Positions 24,201 to 37,300 of a DNA stretch of 64,000 nucleotides are shown here, piece after piece (the first letter of the stretch is position 1; the number at the start of each line of letters is the position of its first letter). Both the position numbers and the translations under genes were made by a program. The notes beneath the pieces were generated by a model. It worked only from the letters and a program-made list of their open reading frames with translations, did no database searches and was not told where the DNA came from. The DNA is from Sciurus carolinensis. Its lineage: Eukaryota; Chordata; Mammalia; Rodentia; Sciuridae. The stretch spans positions 4,510,783 through 4,574,782 of the forward strand of contig NW_025920103.1 of assembly GCF_902686445.1 (NCBI RefSeq). The letters run 5' to 3'.

Positions 24201-25294
24201 AAGGTGGGTGGATGGTTGGCCGTGGCCTTTGTGTTGGACCCTTACCACATCCCTGTGGGTTGGTCTGCTTGAAGTGCCATTTCACAGAATTAGCTGAGGT
24301 GACAGCCCTGTCCCGGGTCCTGCAGAGGGGCAAGCATCTGCGTATGGAGTAGGGTTGGCCAGTAACAGCCAGATGGAAAGTTAAGGTGCTGTGAAGACAG
24401 CAGTGACCCTCCCATTCTATTATGTGAGAGTGACAGCTTCCACAATGGGGCCCAGGCAGCATCTTTCTGCCCTTTGATTTTAACCTTGGGACTCAGCCTA
24501 CCCTGGTCTGTGGAAGGAGCAGGACAGGACCCTGAAGGAAGACCTTGTGAGCCAAACTGGCAGCATGCAGCAGGCTTTGGGACAGCACGAGGGGGTTCCG
24601 CACAGGTGTGCTCCATCTGCCTCTGCTGGGAGCTTTGCTGAGAACTGGAGTCCTGTCTGAGGAATAGGCTCTCTTGTTTTAGATTCTCTTTAGAAAGTCT
24701 CTTCCACACCAATTACTGGAACATAGGCACTCCTTCCAGCTCCTGGCAGAGCACTCACCTGGTAATGGCTCTCCCACAGAGGAGCTGGGCTGCCCAGCCA
24801 AACACAGCTGGAAGGGCCACTGCCAAGTCATGACCCAGCGTGCGCCTTCCCTGCTCAGCCGAGAGCCACAGAGCCCACTCCTTGCAGAGCTGTTTAAAGA
24901 GCAGGGTGTGCAAGTTCTGGCCATGTCTCTCTCCTGTCCTCCTTCTAATGAGCCTGCCAGAGAGCTGCCTACCTCAGGAGGAATGTTAGCTCCTGTTTAG
25001 TCAGTACCCTTGCTTGCTTTCAGGAGACCTGTAATTTAGAAAGCTGTTCCTCAGCAGGGCACATGTTAAAGGATGCATTTAGAGCAGGATCACCACCCTC
25101 TTAAGGAACCGTCCAGCATGCCACACAGTTTGATTGATCTGAGGCTTTTCTATGAAAACTCTGTCATTTATTGCTAAGATGGGGCACTGGGAAATTCATT
25201 AATCAGACCAGGTGAAAGAGACGTGGCTCCTGACCTCCTTTTTCTGTCTGTCATTGGCATCAGCCTGACCTCTACAGTACCACCTTACTCTGCA
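24201..25294. other. Intergenic, nothing recognised
   Basis: No gene or repeat recognised. A 140-codon minus-strand frame at 24290-24712 lacks any domain. Confidence 0.5.
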
Positions 25295-25625
25295 GGGTGA
25301 AAGGTTCCTGTTGCTATCGTCACAATTTACCACATACCTGATGGCTTAGAGTGACACAAGTGTGCTGTGCTATGATTCTGAAGGTCAGAAGTCCAAAGAC
25401 CATACATTCTGCTCTTCCTGGGAGCCCCAGGGGGTGTCTGCACACGCGGAGGCCTCCTGCACTCACTCCCTGGCCTGCAGCACCTTCCTGCACCCTTGAG
25501 TCATCAAACCTCCCCTCCACCCTCGGCTGCCAAGTCTCCTCCTCTGACTCTGACTCTCCTCCTTCCCTCTTCATAGGACCCTCAGATAATCCAGGGCCTC
25601 CTGTCCATCTCAAGGTTCTTCACTT
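25295..25625 (-). mobile_element. MLT1-type MaLR LTR fragment
   Basis: The start 'gttgctatcgtcacaatttaccacat' and 'tatgattctgaaggtcagaagtcc' match the reverse complement of the 3' end of MLT1-type LTRs ('agaagtccaagatc', 'caaattaccacaaa'). The remaining part is degenerate, so the right edge is approximate. Confidence 0.65.
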
Positions 25626-27309
25626 CCTCCCATCTGCATGGTCCCTTCTGTCATGGAAAGCAAGGCATCCACGGGCTTCAGAGGTTGGGATGTGGGGTCA
25701 TTCTCTGCCCACGACAGAGAAACTTTGAAGTGCCGATGAATCCACTTCCATTTACAAATGCACACGCATCAGTGTGTGTTTATGCAAGCTGTCACATTTG
25801 GTGACAGGCTCCCAAGAGCTGGTGGGCAGGGGTGCTACAGCACAAGCATGTCCCAGGCCAGGTGGTTCAGTAGGATGGACCCTGAAGGACCTCTGTGCAG
25901 GGTGGGTTTCCTTAGTGGGTCAGGGAAGACAGCACTTGAGGTTCTCTGGAAGGAGAAGATGCCACAGGGAATCTGGAACCACCAAGTGTGTCCAGAAAGC
26001 AACAAGCCCAGGTGCCATGGGGGCACTTGACTGTGTTTGGTGCAGAGCTGAAAATCTCTGACACTAGAGGGTATCCCCTCAGTTGGTCTGCCAGCACAGT
26101 CACTGCGTGGATCACAGATAGGTTGATACTAAGAATCTTCCACTCTGCTATGCGCCTGTGGCTGCAGGTTTCCAGATGTGGTAGAATCCTAGAGGTCTTC
26201 TAATCCAGCTGTGGGGAGTTCCAGATGACTGGAGGCTCCTCTGCCAAAGCTGGGTCTGAGTTCAGGCAGCTGCTGGCCTGACTGCTGCCCCCGAGCTCTG
26301 ACTTTTGTGCCGAGTTACTTCTTTCTTTGTTTGCAAAGGTTATTGAGACAAGCAAATCAGCTGGCAGATGGTTAAGTGCTCACTTGTGAGATGCAAGAGT
26401 ACTTCTCTTTTATGTGGGGATGATGATTTTGAACAAGAAGGAGTATTCTTATGCATACATTTATATTTCATGTGTCTGACAGGAATAAATGTGAAGGAAA
26501 AATCATTGCATTTTTGTAGTTGGTGGAAGTGTCCCTGTTCTCTGTCACTGATTCTACCCAAATCATTTTTTATTGTTCTTCTTTTCTTTTCAGAAAGTGC
26601 CATCTACTTTTGAGTTGAAATAAAATTCAAGCCTCCCTTACTTGGACCGAAGGCTGGTAGTATGTGGTTGTTTACCAAGGGAGATCAGGAATCCCTCCAA
26701 CAGTCCCCTTGAAGAAAAGTGTCAGTTTCCTGGAACTGGAGACCATTGTGAGTGACTATTTCTATGTAAACAGAATGTCCAAAGGCTTCTTCAAGCATGG
26801 TCACAAATGAGGTCACACCAACGTCACAGACAAAGCACACTGGGTTCTTCAGTCCTCTCTACTGCCCAGACTCCACCCTTCCTGGGCCAACTCTGCCACT
26901 CCTAGTGTCCCTCCAGTCTGAGTTGACTCTGGCACCACCATCTCCTGTGATGCCTGTGACCTTGCTCTTCCCAAAACAGAAATAAGGAGCCCACCCCACA
27001 TCACTGTGGTTGTACAGAGGTGGTCTAGCCAGGCTCTGTGACTTTAAGTACCTGATTTCACCCCGAAGTCCCCTCTGCGACTCTGGAGCTTTGAGATGCA
27101 GAACACACCCTCTGCAGTTGATTATCCTGACTTCTCTTGTTCCTCTCCACAGCGTTCATGTTAGCCTTCCCTCTGTGCCCATGTGTCTCAGAGAGAGAAC
27201 CAAGAGGCTACTTGGTGATGGATTGGTTCAGCTCCTGTGTTGTTACAATGCACCTTTTCTGGTCGGTGCTTTTTCTTTTTTTAAGATTGAATTCAAGAGT
27301 GTAAAGCAC
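25626..27309. other. Intergenic, nothing recognised
   Basis: Short overlapping frames only. An AATAAA at about 26620 follows an 81-codon frame (26368-26613), but there is no domain or exon structure, so I do not call a gene. Confidence 0.45.
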
Positions 27310-27440
27310 ATTTCTTTCTTCATTCTCTCCCTCCCTCTCTCCTTTTCTCCCTCCCTCCTTCCCTCCCTCCCTCACTCCATCTTTCCTTTCTTCTTTCCTT
27401 CCTTCCTTCCTTCCTTCCTTCCTTCCTTCCTTCCTTCCAG
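27310..27440 (+). repeat. (TCCC)n / (TTCC)n microsatellite
   Basis: A pyrimidine tract that begins as CTCCCTCC-type repeats (27325-27375) and becomes a clean run of about ten CCTT units (27398-27438). It is a likely length-variable locus. Confidence 0.95.
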
Positions 27441-28594
27441 GATGGAGGAGTGCTGATCTGGGGAGGGGAAAGACTGAGAGTGGAGGCACACTTGCTTGTT
27501 CTTCTAACCACTGTTAAAATACTGATGGGCTTCTACTCTGGCAAGCACAGGCCACCAGGATGGTAAGGAAGGTTTGGCCCCTGCTTCCTCCTAAGGTTCA
27601 GCCTGAGACAGGGGCAGGGACAGGGATGGTGCATGGGAGAGGTAAGGACCCCTGTAAGGTAAGGACCACTGCAGACAGGGCCTGAGGGCCAGGGGGGCTG
27701 CCCAGAGAAAGACCCTCAGCCAGGAGGATTCTGTGAACCCTGAAGCCTGGCCAGCTCTCCTGAGCATGTTGGAGGGGGAATTTTTCCTGAGGGAAACAGT
27801 TTCTAGAAGCAAGACAGAGGGCTGTAATCAGGGAAGTGACAGGATCACTGTTGTGCTGAGAGGACCCCGGCGAGGGAGGCAGGATTCAGGCGCAGGCTCG
27901 AGTTGTCCAGAATGAGGGTGGCTTGTCCTGAAAGGAGTGGGGGCATCGGGTAGTGAGGACCTGGAGCAGGGCCTCACATCAAGATGTGCAGGATTCAATG
28001 ACTAACTGTGGTGTTTCTGGCTCCAAACAAACAGGTGGATGTTGGTGCAGATACTCTGCAGAGCAGGAGAACGCGGGTGAGACTGGGTCTCGGGTTGCGT
28101 TTGGGTGGTTCTGAGCTTCTCGTTGTGGAGCAGGCTGAGGGTGCAGAGGAGTGTGTGGGTGGAGCCGGCTCAGGCTGGGCAGAGGATGGTGGGCAGCTGC
28201 TGGTAGGTATCTCTGGTTCCTCATCCAACCCAGTCTCGAAGCTCTAAAAGCCAAATGCTTTTATCTTTACATTTTGTGCAAATTCACCAAGGCCAAGCCT
28301 GCCACCAACCAAACTGAACCGTTTTCATCCCCATCTGTCCAACAGAGGGCTCGCTCTGTGATCTGTGTGGGAATGCCAGGACCCACTGCTGCCCGCTTTG
28401 CTGTCAGTGCTGGAATCACAGTACACACAGGTGCTCCAGAGCCTTGACCAACATGAACCTTAAATTCCAAGCCCCTGTCCTCCAAGGTTTGTGAACCTGT
28501 GTGGTGTTGGGAGAAGGCAGGACTTGAGGGAGGGCCTGGTGCTGAGTGCAAGGTGGCTGAGTTGACACTGGAGGGCCCCTGCCCACCCACCTGT
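27441..28594. other. Intergenic, nothing recognised
   Basis: Moderately GC-rich unique-looking sequence with overlapping short frames on both strands. No repeat family or gene recognised. Confidence 0.5.
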
Positions 28595-28935
28595 GTCAGC
28601 CAGTTTCCTTTCCCTGTGACCGCGTGACCCGCTGAGAACCATCAGAAGAGGGAAAGTTCATTTTCACCCGTGTCTTCAGAGGTCTCAGTCCACAGATGAC
28701 CCACTCCATTGCTCTGGGCCCAAGGTGAGGTAGGACAGCATGCAGAAGAACATGGTGGAGTAGCGGGTCAGGACATGGCTGTGAGGGAGCAGGGGGAGCT
28801 GTACTCTCCAGGGACAATACAGGCCCCAGCCTCACATCCCCAGGGACCAATCTCCTCCAGCCTCACCCCACCTGCCTACAGCTACCACCCAGTTCATCAC
28901 CATGAAGGGATTAACCCTCTCATAAGCTAATCATT
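28595..28935 (-). mobile_element. ERVL-MaLR LTR (MT-like)
   Basis: The plus-strand order 'tgtcagccagtttcctttccctgtgac', 'gaaagttcattttcac', 'tcagaggtctcagtcca', 'ctctgggcccaaggtgaggtaggacagcatg' is what the reverse complement of rodent MT-like MaLR LTRs looks like. The right end is degenerate. Confidence 0.65.
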
Positions 28936-31900
28936 TCCCTCTGAAAATTCTGGCCTCTTCTTGCACAGGCAATTTCAGGGATGCCTCCCTTCTAGGCCAT
29001 GACAGCCCTGTTTTCTGACTTCCCAGTTCCTGCTACATGTTCTCCTTGGCAGCTGCAGTGTGAGATGTGATTTCCCAAGGCAGACACCTTTCTGAGAGAT
29101 CTGGAAGGTGGAATGGAGTGGGGCTCTTGCAGCTGCAGAAGGTTGTGCAGAGCAGGTGTCAAGTGAGCACAGTGCAGGGCCCAGAAAGAGCCATGGCCCA
29201 TGTGGGCGCTCCCTGAGGAGGGTCTGCAGAGGGCACCTGGTGGACAATGCAGAAGTGAGATCTCTGTAGACCCTCATAGGCTTTCTGTGTATTAACATAC
29301 ACTATTTATAAAAGGCACATGTTCTGAAGTCACGTGCCTCATGACATTCCAGACAACCAGGGACTGCCTGTTTGGTGGCTCATGAGATCATGATGCAACT
29401 GAGATAGGCCTGTCACAGGGACTCACCACAATGCAACATCCAGTCCCAGCTCAACACACTGCTCCCCACTGGTGGCAAGGCTGAAAACACAAGTGCATTG
29501 ATGACAATTGCATGCAGAACTTAGTCCTTGACAATAGCAAATAACTGTGTCACCCACTGATGTGTCCACGGGCTTTTAATTGTATTCAAGTCTGCTCCTC
29601 CTGCGGGTGGGGAGGTCTCTGTGATGTGGTGTGCCCGTGACACCACACAGCCTCCCCATCTCCTGACAGCTGCACAAGTCCCTGCCCAGTGACTGGCCAA
29701 AGCCAGAGAGGGAGGTGAACCCTGGTGCCTGCATGGTGATGAAGCCACCTAAGGTGCGTCCCAGAGCAGGCTCTGCAGCAGGGATGGGCAACTGCATGTT
29801 CCCTGCATCCTGTCTTTTTCTCCCCCATGCCCCCATGTGTTGTATGATGGCAATGGCCACTTTGTAATCTTGTCCACAGTACGGGATGTTACAGCAGCAC
29901 TGTGGCTGAACTAGAACTGCCACCAGGAGGGACTCTGTGACTGGCACGCTCTGCCCTTCCTGACTCAGAGTGAGCATGTTTCCACGTGTCTGAGGCATGG
30001 AGCCTTGTGGTAGGTGGCAGGGATGGCTTTACTCATGTTTGAGTGTGGGTGGAAGGACATGGAGCTAAGAAGTGAGTGATGCCCACCCAGCTCAGCCCAA
30101 TATGCCATTGCTATAGCGGTGCGGCTCACCTCCTGTGGACACGGCTTAGGATCTACTGTTGGGATGCCTTCAGTCTCTGTGCTAAGCACCATCTGGGACA
30201 GACCCTTCCCCACAGGGCAGCTTCCAGTCCTGTGCCACCCCCCGGTCCTCTGCCACCCCCACCTTCAGACTCCTGAGTTGGCTGTGGGGCTCTGGTTCTG
30301 GAGTTCACAATTTCGCTGTGGCTTTCAGACCGTGAGGGATGGTGTCTCCTTTTGTATTTTTGAAGAACTTCCTGAAAACTCAACCTTGAGTTCACTTTTC
30401 TTTTGCAGCAAATCTCTAAGTACTGTAATTCCATCCCTGTAATGCGTCCCTTCCTGCTAATGCTAGCTAGAAGAGATGCTGTTTTCTCCAGCGGATCCTG
30501 ATTGAAGAAAAGTCAACAGTGCCTTGGCAAACCCTCAGGACAAGAAATTCATGACTCCTGAGGAGAGCTGAGAACCAAATGAAATTGAGCAGGCAGAGTG
30601 GTAGGAAGGAGGAGAGGGAATAGGAAGGGGAGGGAAGGGTCACCATGGGGAGGGGGAGAACCACAGGGAGCACCCTGTGAACACCATGGAAATGAAAAGA
30701 ACCCCCTCTCCCAGGGGGGAGAATGATGGACCCAGGGCATAAAGAGCTTTCTCCCCATGTTCTGAGTGCTCCCAGTGATTACAGGACAAGACCAAGGACC
30801 CACCTGTGAATCTTCTGCTGGGGGAAGAGAAGTGGGCAGAGAGGCTGATTTTACCCAGAGAGATCCAAGGCTCAGGGGTGAGGCCAGCTGGGGCCATGCA
30901 GCCTGTGGCCTTGGGAGCAATGTCGCCTGCTGCCCTCATCCACAAAGCAGCCTTTCCCAGGTGTATCTGGTGTTGGGAAAGAAGGAAAGATGGAGACCTT
31001 CGGGGCCCTCATCCTCACTCCACTCTAGATAGCAAGGTCACGCCCTGCATGGGCCTCCATCCAGCAGGGTGGAGGCAGCACCACCAGGGACTGGGCTCCC
31101 TACCCCCTCCCTCACCTCCCTCTCCTCCCTCTGCTTTCCTTTCCTTCTGGAGGCTGTCACTCTACTTGGAGACTTGTGGAATATTGAATATCTCTTATTA
31201 AAAGTTTTCATTTCAAAAAGAGAGTTGGACGTCTTCCAGTTTTCACAGGAATCTCCAGATGATTTCATTGACTTGCTAATTTTACAGACAGAAATGGCCA
31301 TGGTCCCCTGCATGTCTCCCCGAGGATCATGGCAGCCTCGGCAGCAGCTCCAGTGCTACCAGGTCTGCCGGTGACCTGGATGTCACTGATCCTCATCAGA
31401 GTGCCACTGGTTGAGCTGAGGTCCCAGCCAACTGAATGCCAGTCACTGTGGCATTTGCAGGTAGTTGGGATGTCACCTCCTACCATCTTGAGCTGCTGGT
31501 ATTGGGAGTGAGGTCTACAGGAGGGTTCTCCTGCCCCCAGAGCCCAGGCCCTCTTCTCAGGGACTCGCCTGTGAATTTGTGGTTTGCTCTCTGGTGTTAG
31601 CTTTTTGATTCTTCATCTCCCTGCACGTAGCCTCATCTCTGGCCTCCAGGCATCATGACTGTCTTGTACTGTTAACTCTTCTAGACATTCCTCCAGAGCT
31701 TGATGGCAGCGACCCAAGCTAAGTTGACCACTGCTGCTTCCTGCAGCTGTCATTGCAAAGCCACTCATCGGCTCCTCTGGCTTCCTGTGTTCCCAACCAC
31801 AGGGTTCGGGATTAAGATGGCCCAGTGCTGATTTTCCAAAAAGACCTTGGTCAGGAAACAAAAAGAGTTCAACAGTCTAAATAGTTACATGGTTTGGGTT

Positions 31901-33054
31901 TCACTTGTCCTCTTGCTCATTCCTCTAAATTCTGGGACATTAAAAAGGACATCCTGGCATAACTCCATTGTGGCCACTTATTACCTTGGAAGATGAGGCA
32001 GAGGGAAGTCTTGGAGGCAAGGACCCCTGGGTGACCCAGAGCAGGGACGCATTCAAGGCTGCACTGGATGGTGCTGTGTGTATGAACACAAGGCCATCAG
32101 CAATTCTTTAGGAAGAAAAATGCATAGGTCGAGTAGAAAACAAAGACATAAAGTATAAAAAGAAAGCTACTAAGCAAAAAACGCAAACGACAACAATCAT
32201 GCCATTTTGAAATGTTGCATGTTGTTCCGTCTGAGACTTCTACAAAAGGAAAAGCCTAGATAGAGTCCCCTATGGTCCCCACTCTCTGACCAGCTCTGCC
32301 TGTCCTGTGGCTGCTGGGGTCTGTAGGTAAATCCTGGTGTGCAGGGAAGTTTGACTACCTGTGGGGTGGGAGGAATCCCATCTCCCACAGGGACAGTTAG
32401 TCAAGACCCCACTCCCTCAGCTCTGGTGGGTGATGTGCTCTCAGGCAGGTGCACAGACACAGGCCATATGCTTGATCCTCCCCCTGCACATGCTCTGCTG
32501 CCCTCAGTCCAAAGTCCAGCCCGCCAGGCCCAATGAACTTTAATGCCAACCTTGTGTTTGATCTTTTCTGTTTCTTCTTTGGGGAAATTAGTGTGGCTTT
32601 GTTTCTAGAACTTTCCTTCTGATTCTCTCCACTGATCTTGGGACTGCCAGAGCTCAGGATGCTGAGACCAGGGCTTCTCCACAATTATGCACTCCCATTC
32701 CCATGCAGGCTCTTGTCCCCTGGAGTGACAGGGATCTGCCTGTTAGCCATCCCAGGACATGTAGGGGCAACTATGCCCTCCGTGTTGGCTGCATTTCCAG
32801 GGAGCAGCAAGGCGGCACTTGCTCTGAGGCAAACCACCTGCCAGCTCCTCTTTACGATGCTGAGAGCCTTCCTGGAAGGGGACAGAGTGCATGCTTCAGT
32901 GGTCCCAGGGCTGCTCTGGGTGGCTTGGTCACCTCCAGTCCCCACCTGACTGCCTCAGCAGCCTCACCTGGAAGATGAATCCTTGAAGGAAATGTAAACT
33001 CCCTCTGTCTGAGACCTCTTGCCCACGTGGCTCTCCAGGACTTAACAAAATGCT
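28936..33054. other. Intergenic, no gene recognised
   Basis: About 4 kb of mixed sequence without recognisable exon, RNA gene or repeat. Purine-rich stretches occur at about 30590-30720 and a pyrimidine-rich one at about 31095-31150. Frames up to 140 codons (29576-29998 -, 30806-31201 +) overlap others and lack domains. Ancient repeats beyond visual recognition are likely. Confidence 0.5.
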
Positions 33055-33190
33055 TTCTGCTGTGCTTACTCATCTTATCCTGGAAACATAGGGAGAGTGG
33101 TAGGTCCTCATTTTACACCTAAGGAAACCTCAGCCTTGAAGGGGTGAGTGGCCTTTGGAGGGCCACACAGTGGGGGAAGGGCTTCAAACT
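33055..33190 (-). mobile_element. MIR SINE
   Basis: 'cttactcatcttatcctggaaacatagggagagtggtagg', 'cattttacacctaaggaaacctcag', 'gagtggcctttggagggccacacagt' parallels the reverse complement of MIR, which reads 'attatccccattttacagatgaggaaactgagg...'. Confidence 0.75.
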
Positions 33191-34032
33191 GTCCTTGGGC
33201 TCTGGCTTGTCCCTCCTGCATTGGCCTGCTCTTGTCCACCAGCCTGCCACCACCTGCTATACTTACAGTGTTTTCTGTGACTCACTGTTTTACTCAAATT
33301 CATCTCCTTAAGGGGAACTTTACATCCTTAGTGTCTGTTTTCCAGTGGAAGGGAACTGGGTATAAATACATCGAAACAAAACTGTGTTAGGAAAGTCTCT
33401 TCAGATAAGCTGCCTTCATATTGCGGGCCAACGATGGAGTCCCAGGCCACATTATTTCACAATAACTAAGAATAGAGGCAAGTGTTGAGTTAGAATTGAG
33501 CCACACCAGCCTGAGGCTTTTGCCACAGGAGTGTCCAATGGGTGAGAAGAGAGCTGAGAACCAGGAAGCCAGAAATCGAGGTCCCAGGCTCTGTGTGTTC
33601 AGGGTCCCATCTTGTCCTTCTAAAAGGTGGAAGAGGATCTCTAGTGACCCTTTAGGAAGCCCACAGCGTAGCTTCTCACACATCTCAGGAGCAGTGTCCT
33701 TCCTGTGGATCTGAGTCACAGGTGTGGACCATAACAAGCAGCTGTGGGAACTCAGCCCACCCTGCCTGTGGCTCTTGGTGCCCTGCTGGGGGTTTCTCCC
33801 CCACTTCTATGCAAGGGCAGAACCTGCTCAGAGACAGGAATGTTCAGTATCTAAATGGGTAGAGGCAAGCGCTCTTCTCTAGCACTCCCTAATCATGAAG
33901 CATGTTTTACCACTGCTGGAGGGAGCCCAGCAACACCACAAACAGCTTAGGCAGAAATGGAATCTTCATTTTTGCAGAACTGCTCCTGATTTTAAAAGAT
34001 TGCTCTTTTAGAAAGCAGATCATATAGCAATT
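33191..34032. other. Intergenic, nothing recognised
   Basis: Unique-looking sequence up to the target-site duplication of the minus-strand L1. A 116-codon minus frame (33387-33737) has no domain. Confidence 0.5.
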
Positions 34033-34238
34033 ACAAGATATCTTTTTTTATTGTAAACAAATGGGATACATGATGTTTCTCTGTTTGTACATGGCGTAAA
34101 GGCATACCATTTGTGTAATCATAAATTTACATAGGGTAATATTGTTTGATTCATTCTGTTATTTTTTTCCCTTCCCCCGACCCCTCCCACCTCTCTTTTC
34201 CCTCTATACAGTCCTTTCTTCCTCCATTCATGCCCCCT

Positions 34239-34270
34239 CCCTAACCCTAACTCTAACCTTAACACTAACC
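34239..34270 (-). repeat. TTAGGG-like array in L1 3' UTR (copy C)
   Basis: Seen on the plus strand as CCCTAA, CCCTAA, CTCTAA, CCTTAA, CACTAA. It lies just downstream of the ORF2 stop on the element's own strand, as in the sister copies. Confidence 0.9.
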
Positions 34271-34330
34271 CCTCCCACCCCCCATTATGTGTCAACATCC
34301 ACTTATTAGCGATATCATCCATCCATTGGT

Positions 34331-37300
34331 TTATTGAGATTGGCTTATCTCACTTAGCATGATATTCTCCAGTTTCATCCATTTGCCTGCAAATGCCATA
34401 ATTTTATCATTCTTTATGGCTGAATAATATTCCATTGTATATATATACCACATTTTCTTTATCCATTCATCAATTGAAGGACATCTAGGTTGGTTCCACA
34501 ATCTGGCTATTGTGAACTGAGAAGCTATGAACATTGATGTGGCTGTATCTCTGTAATATACTGATTTTAAGTCCTTTGGGTATAGGCCAAGGAGTGGGAT
34601 AGCTGGGTCAAATGGTGGTTCCATTCCAAGTTTTCTAAGGAGTCTCCGCACTGCTTTCCAGAGTGGCTGCACTAAATTGCAGCCCCACCAGCAATGTATG
34701 AGTGTACCTTTCTCCCCACATCCTCGCCAACACCTGTTGTTGCTTGTATTCTTGATAATCGCCATTCTAATTGGGGTGAGATGGAATCTTAGGGTGGTTT
34801 TGATTTGCATTTCTCTTATTACTTGAGATGTTGAACATTTTTCCATGTGTTTGTTGATTGCTTGTAGATCTTCTTCTGTGAAGTGTCTATTCATTTCCTT
34901 AGCCCATTTGTCGATTGGATTATTTGTATTCTTGGTGTAGAGTTTTTTGAGTTCTTTATAGATTCTGGAGATTAGCGCTCTATCTGAAGTATGATTGGCA
35001 AAGATTTTCTCCCACTCTGTAGGCTCTTTCTTCGCATTGCTGATAGTTTCCTTTGCTGAGAGAAAGCTTTTTAGTTTGAATCTATCCCAGTTATTAATTC
35101 TTGCTTTTATTTCTTGTGCTATGGGAGTCCTGTTGAGGAAGTCTGGTCCTAAGCCGACATGTTAAAGCTCTGGACCTACTTTTTCTTCTATAAGACGCAA
35201 GGTCTCTGGTCTGATTCTGAGGTCCTTAATCCATTTTGAGTTTAGTTTCGTGCATGGTGAGAGATATGGGTTTAGTTTCATTCTGTTGCATATGGATTTC
35301 CAATTCTCCCAGCACCATTTGTTGAAGAGGCTATCTTTTCTCCATTGCATATTTTTGACCCCTTTGTCTAGTATGAGAAAATTGTATTTATTTGGGTTTT
35401 TGTCCATGTCCTCTATTCTGTACCATTGATCCACCTTTCTATTTTGGTACCAATACCATGCCATTTTTGTTACTATTGCTTTGTAGTAGAGTTGAAGATC
35501 TGATATTGCGATACCCCCTGCTTCACTCTTTCTGCCAAGGATTGCTTTAGCTATTCTGGGTTTTTTATTCTTCCAGACGAATTTCATAATTTCTTGCTCT
35601 ATTTCTGTAAGGTACATCTTTGGGATTTTAATTGGAATTGCATTGAATCTGTATAGCACTTTTGGTAGTAGGGTCATTTTGACAATATTAATTCTTCCTA
35701 TCCAAGAACATGGGAGATCTTTCCATCTTCTAAGGTTTTCTTTGATTTCTTTCTTTAGTGTTCTTTAGTTCTCATTGTAGAGGTCTTTCACCTCTTTTGT
35801 GAGATTGCTTCCCAAGTATTTTATTTTTTTTGAAGCTATTGTGAATGGGGTAGTTTTCCTGATTTCTCTTTCTGAAGATTCATCGCTTATGTATAAAAAT
35901 GCCTTAGATTTATGTGCATTGATCTTACATCCCGCTACTTTACTGAATTCACTTATGAGATCTCAAAGTTTTTTGGTGGAATTTCCTGGTTCCTCTAAGT
36001 ATACAATCATATCATCAGCAAATAGGGATAGTTTGAGTTCTTCTTTTCCTATTCGTATCTGTTTAATTTCTTTGGTCTGTCTAATTGCTCTGGCTAGAGT
36101 TTCAAGGATGATATTGAATAGAAGTAGTGAAAGAGGGCATCCCTGCCTTGTTCCAGTTTTTAGAGGGAATTCTTTCAGTTTTTCATCATTTAGAATGATA
36201 TTAGCAATGGGCTTAGTGTAGATGGCCTTTACAGTGTTAAGGAATGTTCCCACTATCCCTATTTTTTCTAGTGTTTTGAGCATGAAGGGGTGCTGTATTT
36301 TATCAAATGCTTTTTCTGCATCTATCGAAATAATCATGTGATTCTTGACTTTAAGTCTATTGATATGGTGAATGACATTTATTGATTTCCTGATGTTGAA
36401 CCAACCTTGCATCCCTGGGATGAAACCCGCTTGATCATGGTGCACTATCTTTTTAATATGTTTTTGTATGCGATTTGCTAAAATTTTGTTGAGAATTTTT
36501 GCATCGATGTTCATTAAGGATATTGGTCTGAAATTTTTTTTCCTCGATGTGTCTCTGTCTGGTTTAGGTATCAGGGTAATATTGGCTTCATAGAATGAGT
36601 TTGGGAGGGTTCCCTCCTCTTATATTTTATGGAATTCTTTGAGAAGTATTGGAATGAGCTCTTCTTTAAAGGTTTTGTAGAACTCGGCTGAGAACCCATC
36701 TGGTCCTGGACTTTGCTTTGTTGGTAGGCTATTGATGACTTCTTCTATTTCATTACTTGAAATTTGTCTATTTAAATTGTGTATGTCCTCCTCGTTCAGT
36801 TTAGGCAATTCATATGTCTCTAGAAACCTGTTGATGTCTTCGAAATTTTCTATTTTGTTGGAGTATAGATTTTCAAAATAGCTTCTAATTATGTTTTGTA
36901 TTTCAGTCGTGTCTGTTGTGATATTTCCTTGTTCATTCCGAATTTTAGTGATTTGGGTTTTCTCTCGTCTTCTCTTTGTTAGTGTGGCTAAAGGTTTATC
37001 AATTTTGTTTATTTTTTCAAAGAACCAACTATTTATTTTGTCAATTTTTTGTATTGTTTCTTTGGTTTCAATTTCGTTGATTTCAGCTCTGAGTTTAACT
37101 ATTTCCTGTCTTCTACTACTTTTGGTGTTGGTCTGTTCTTCTTTTTCTAGGGCTTTGAGCTGTAGTGTTAGGTCATTTATTTTTTGAGTTTTACTTCTTT
37201 TATTAAATGCGCTCCATGAAATAAGTCTTCCTCTAAGTACTGCTTTCATAGTGTCCCAGAGATTTTGATATGATGTTTCTTTGTTCTCGTTTACCTCTGA

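Noticed and set aside
26368..26640. 81-codon frame followed by AATAAA, possible processed pseudogene
   Set aside because: No recognisable parent protein, and no poly(A) tail or duplication visible. Left as unrecognised intergenic sequence.
27310..27440. Possible CRISPR-like or regulatory array
   Set aside because: A simple TTCC/TCCC microsatellite with no spacers.
34239..34270. Interstitial telomeric sequence from a chromosome fusion
   Set aside because: The array is short, degenerate and found at the same point of four L1 copies, so it is L1 3' UTR sequence.
36891..37187. Plus-strand frame with membrane-like hydrophobic sequence (also at 15524-15820 minus)
   Set aside because: It is the antisense of L1 ORF2. 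The A-rich L1 coding strand reads as a hydrophobic protein in reverse.
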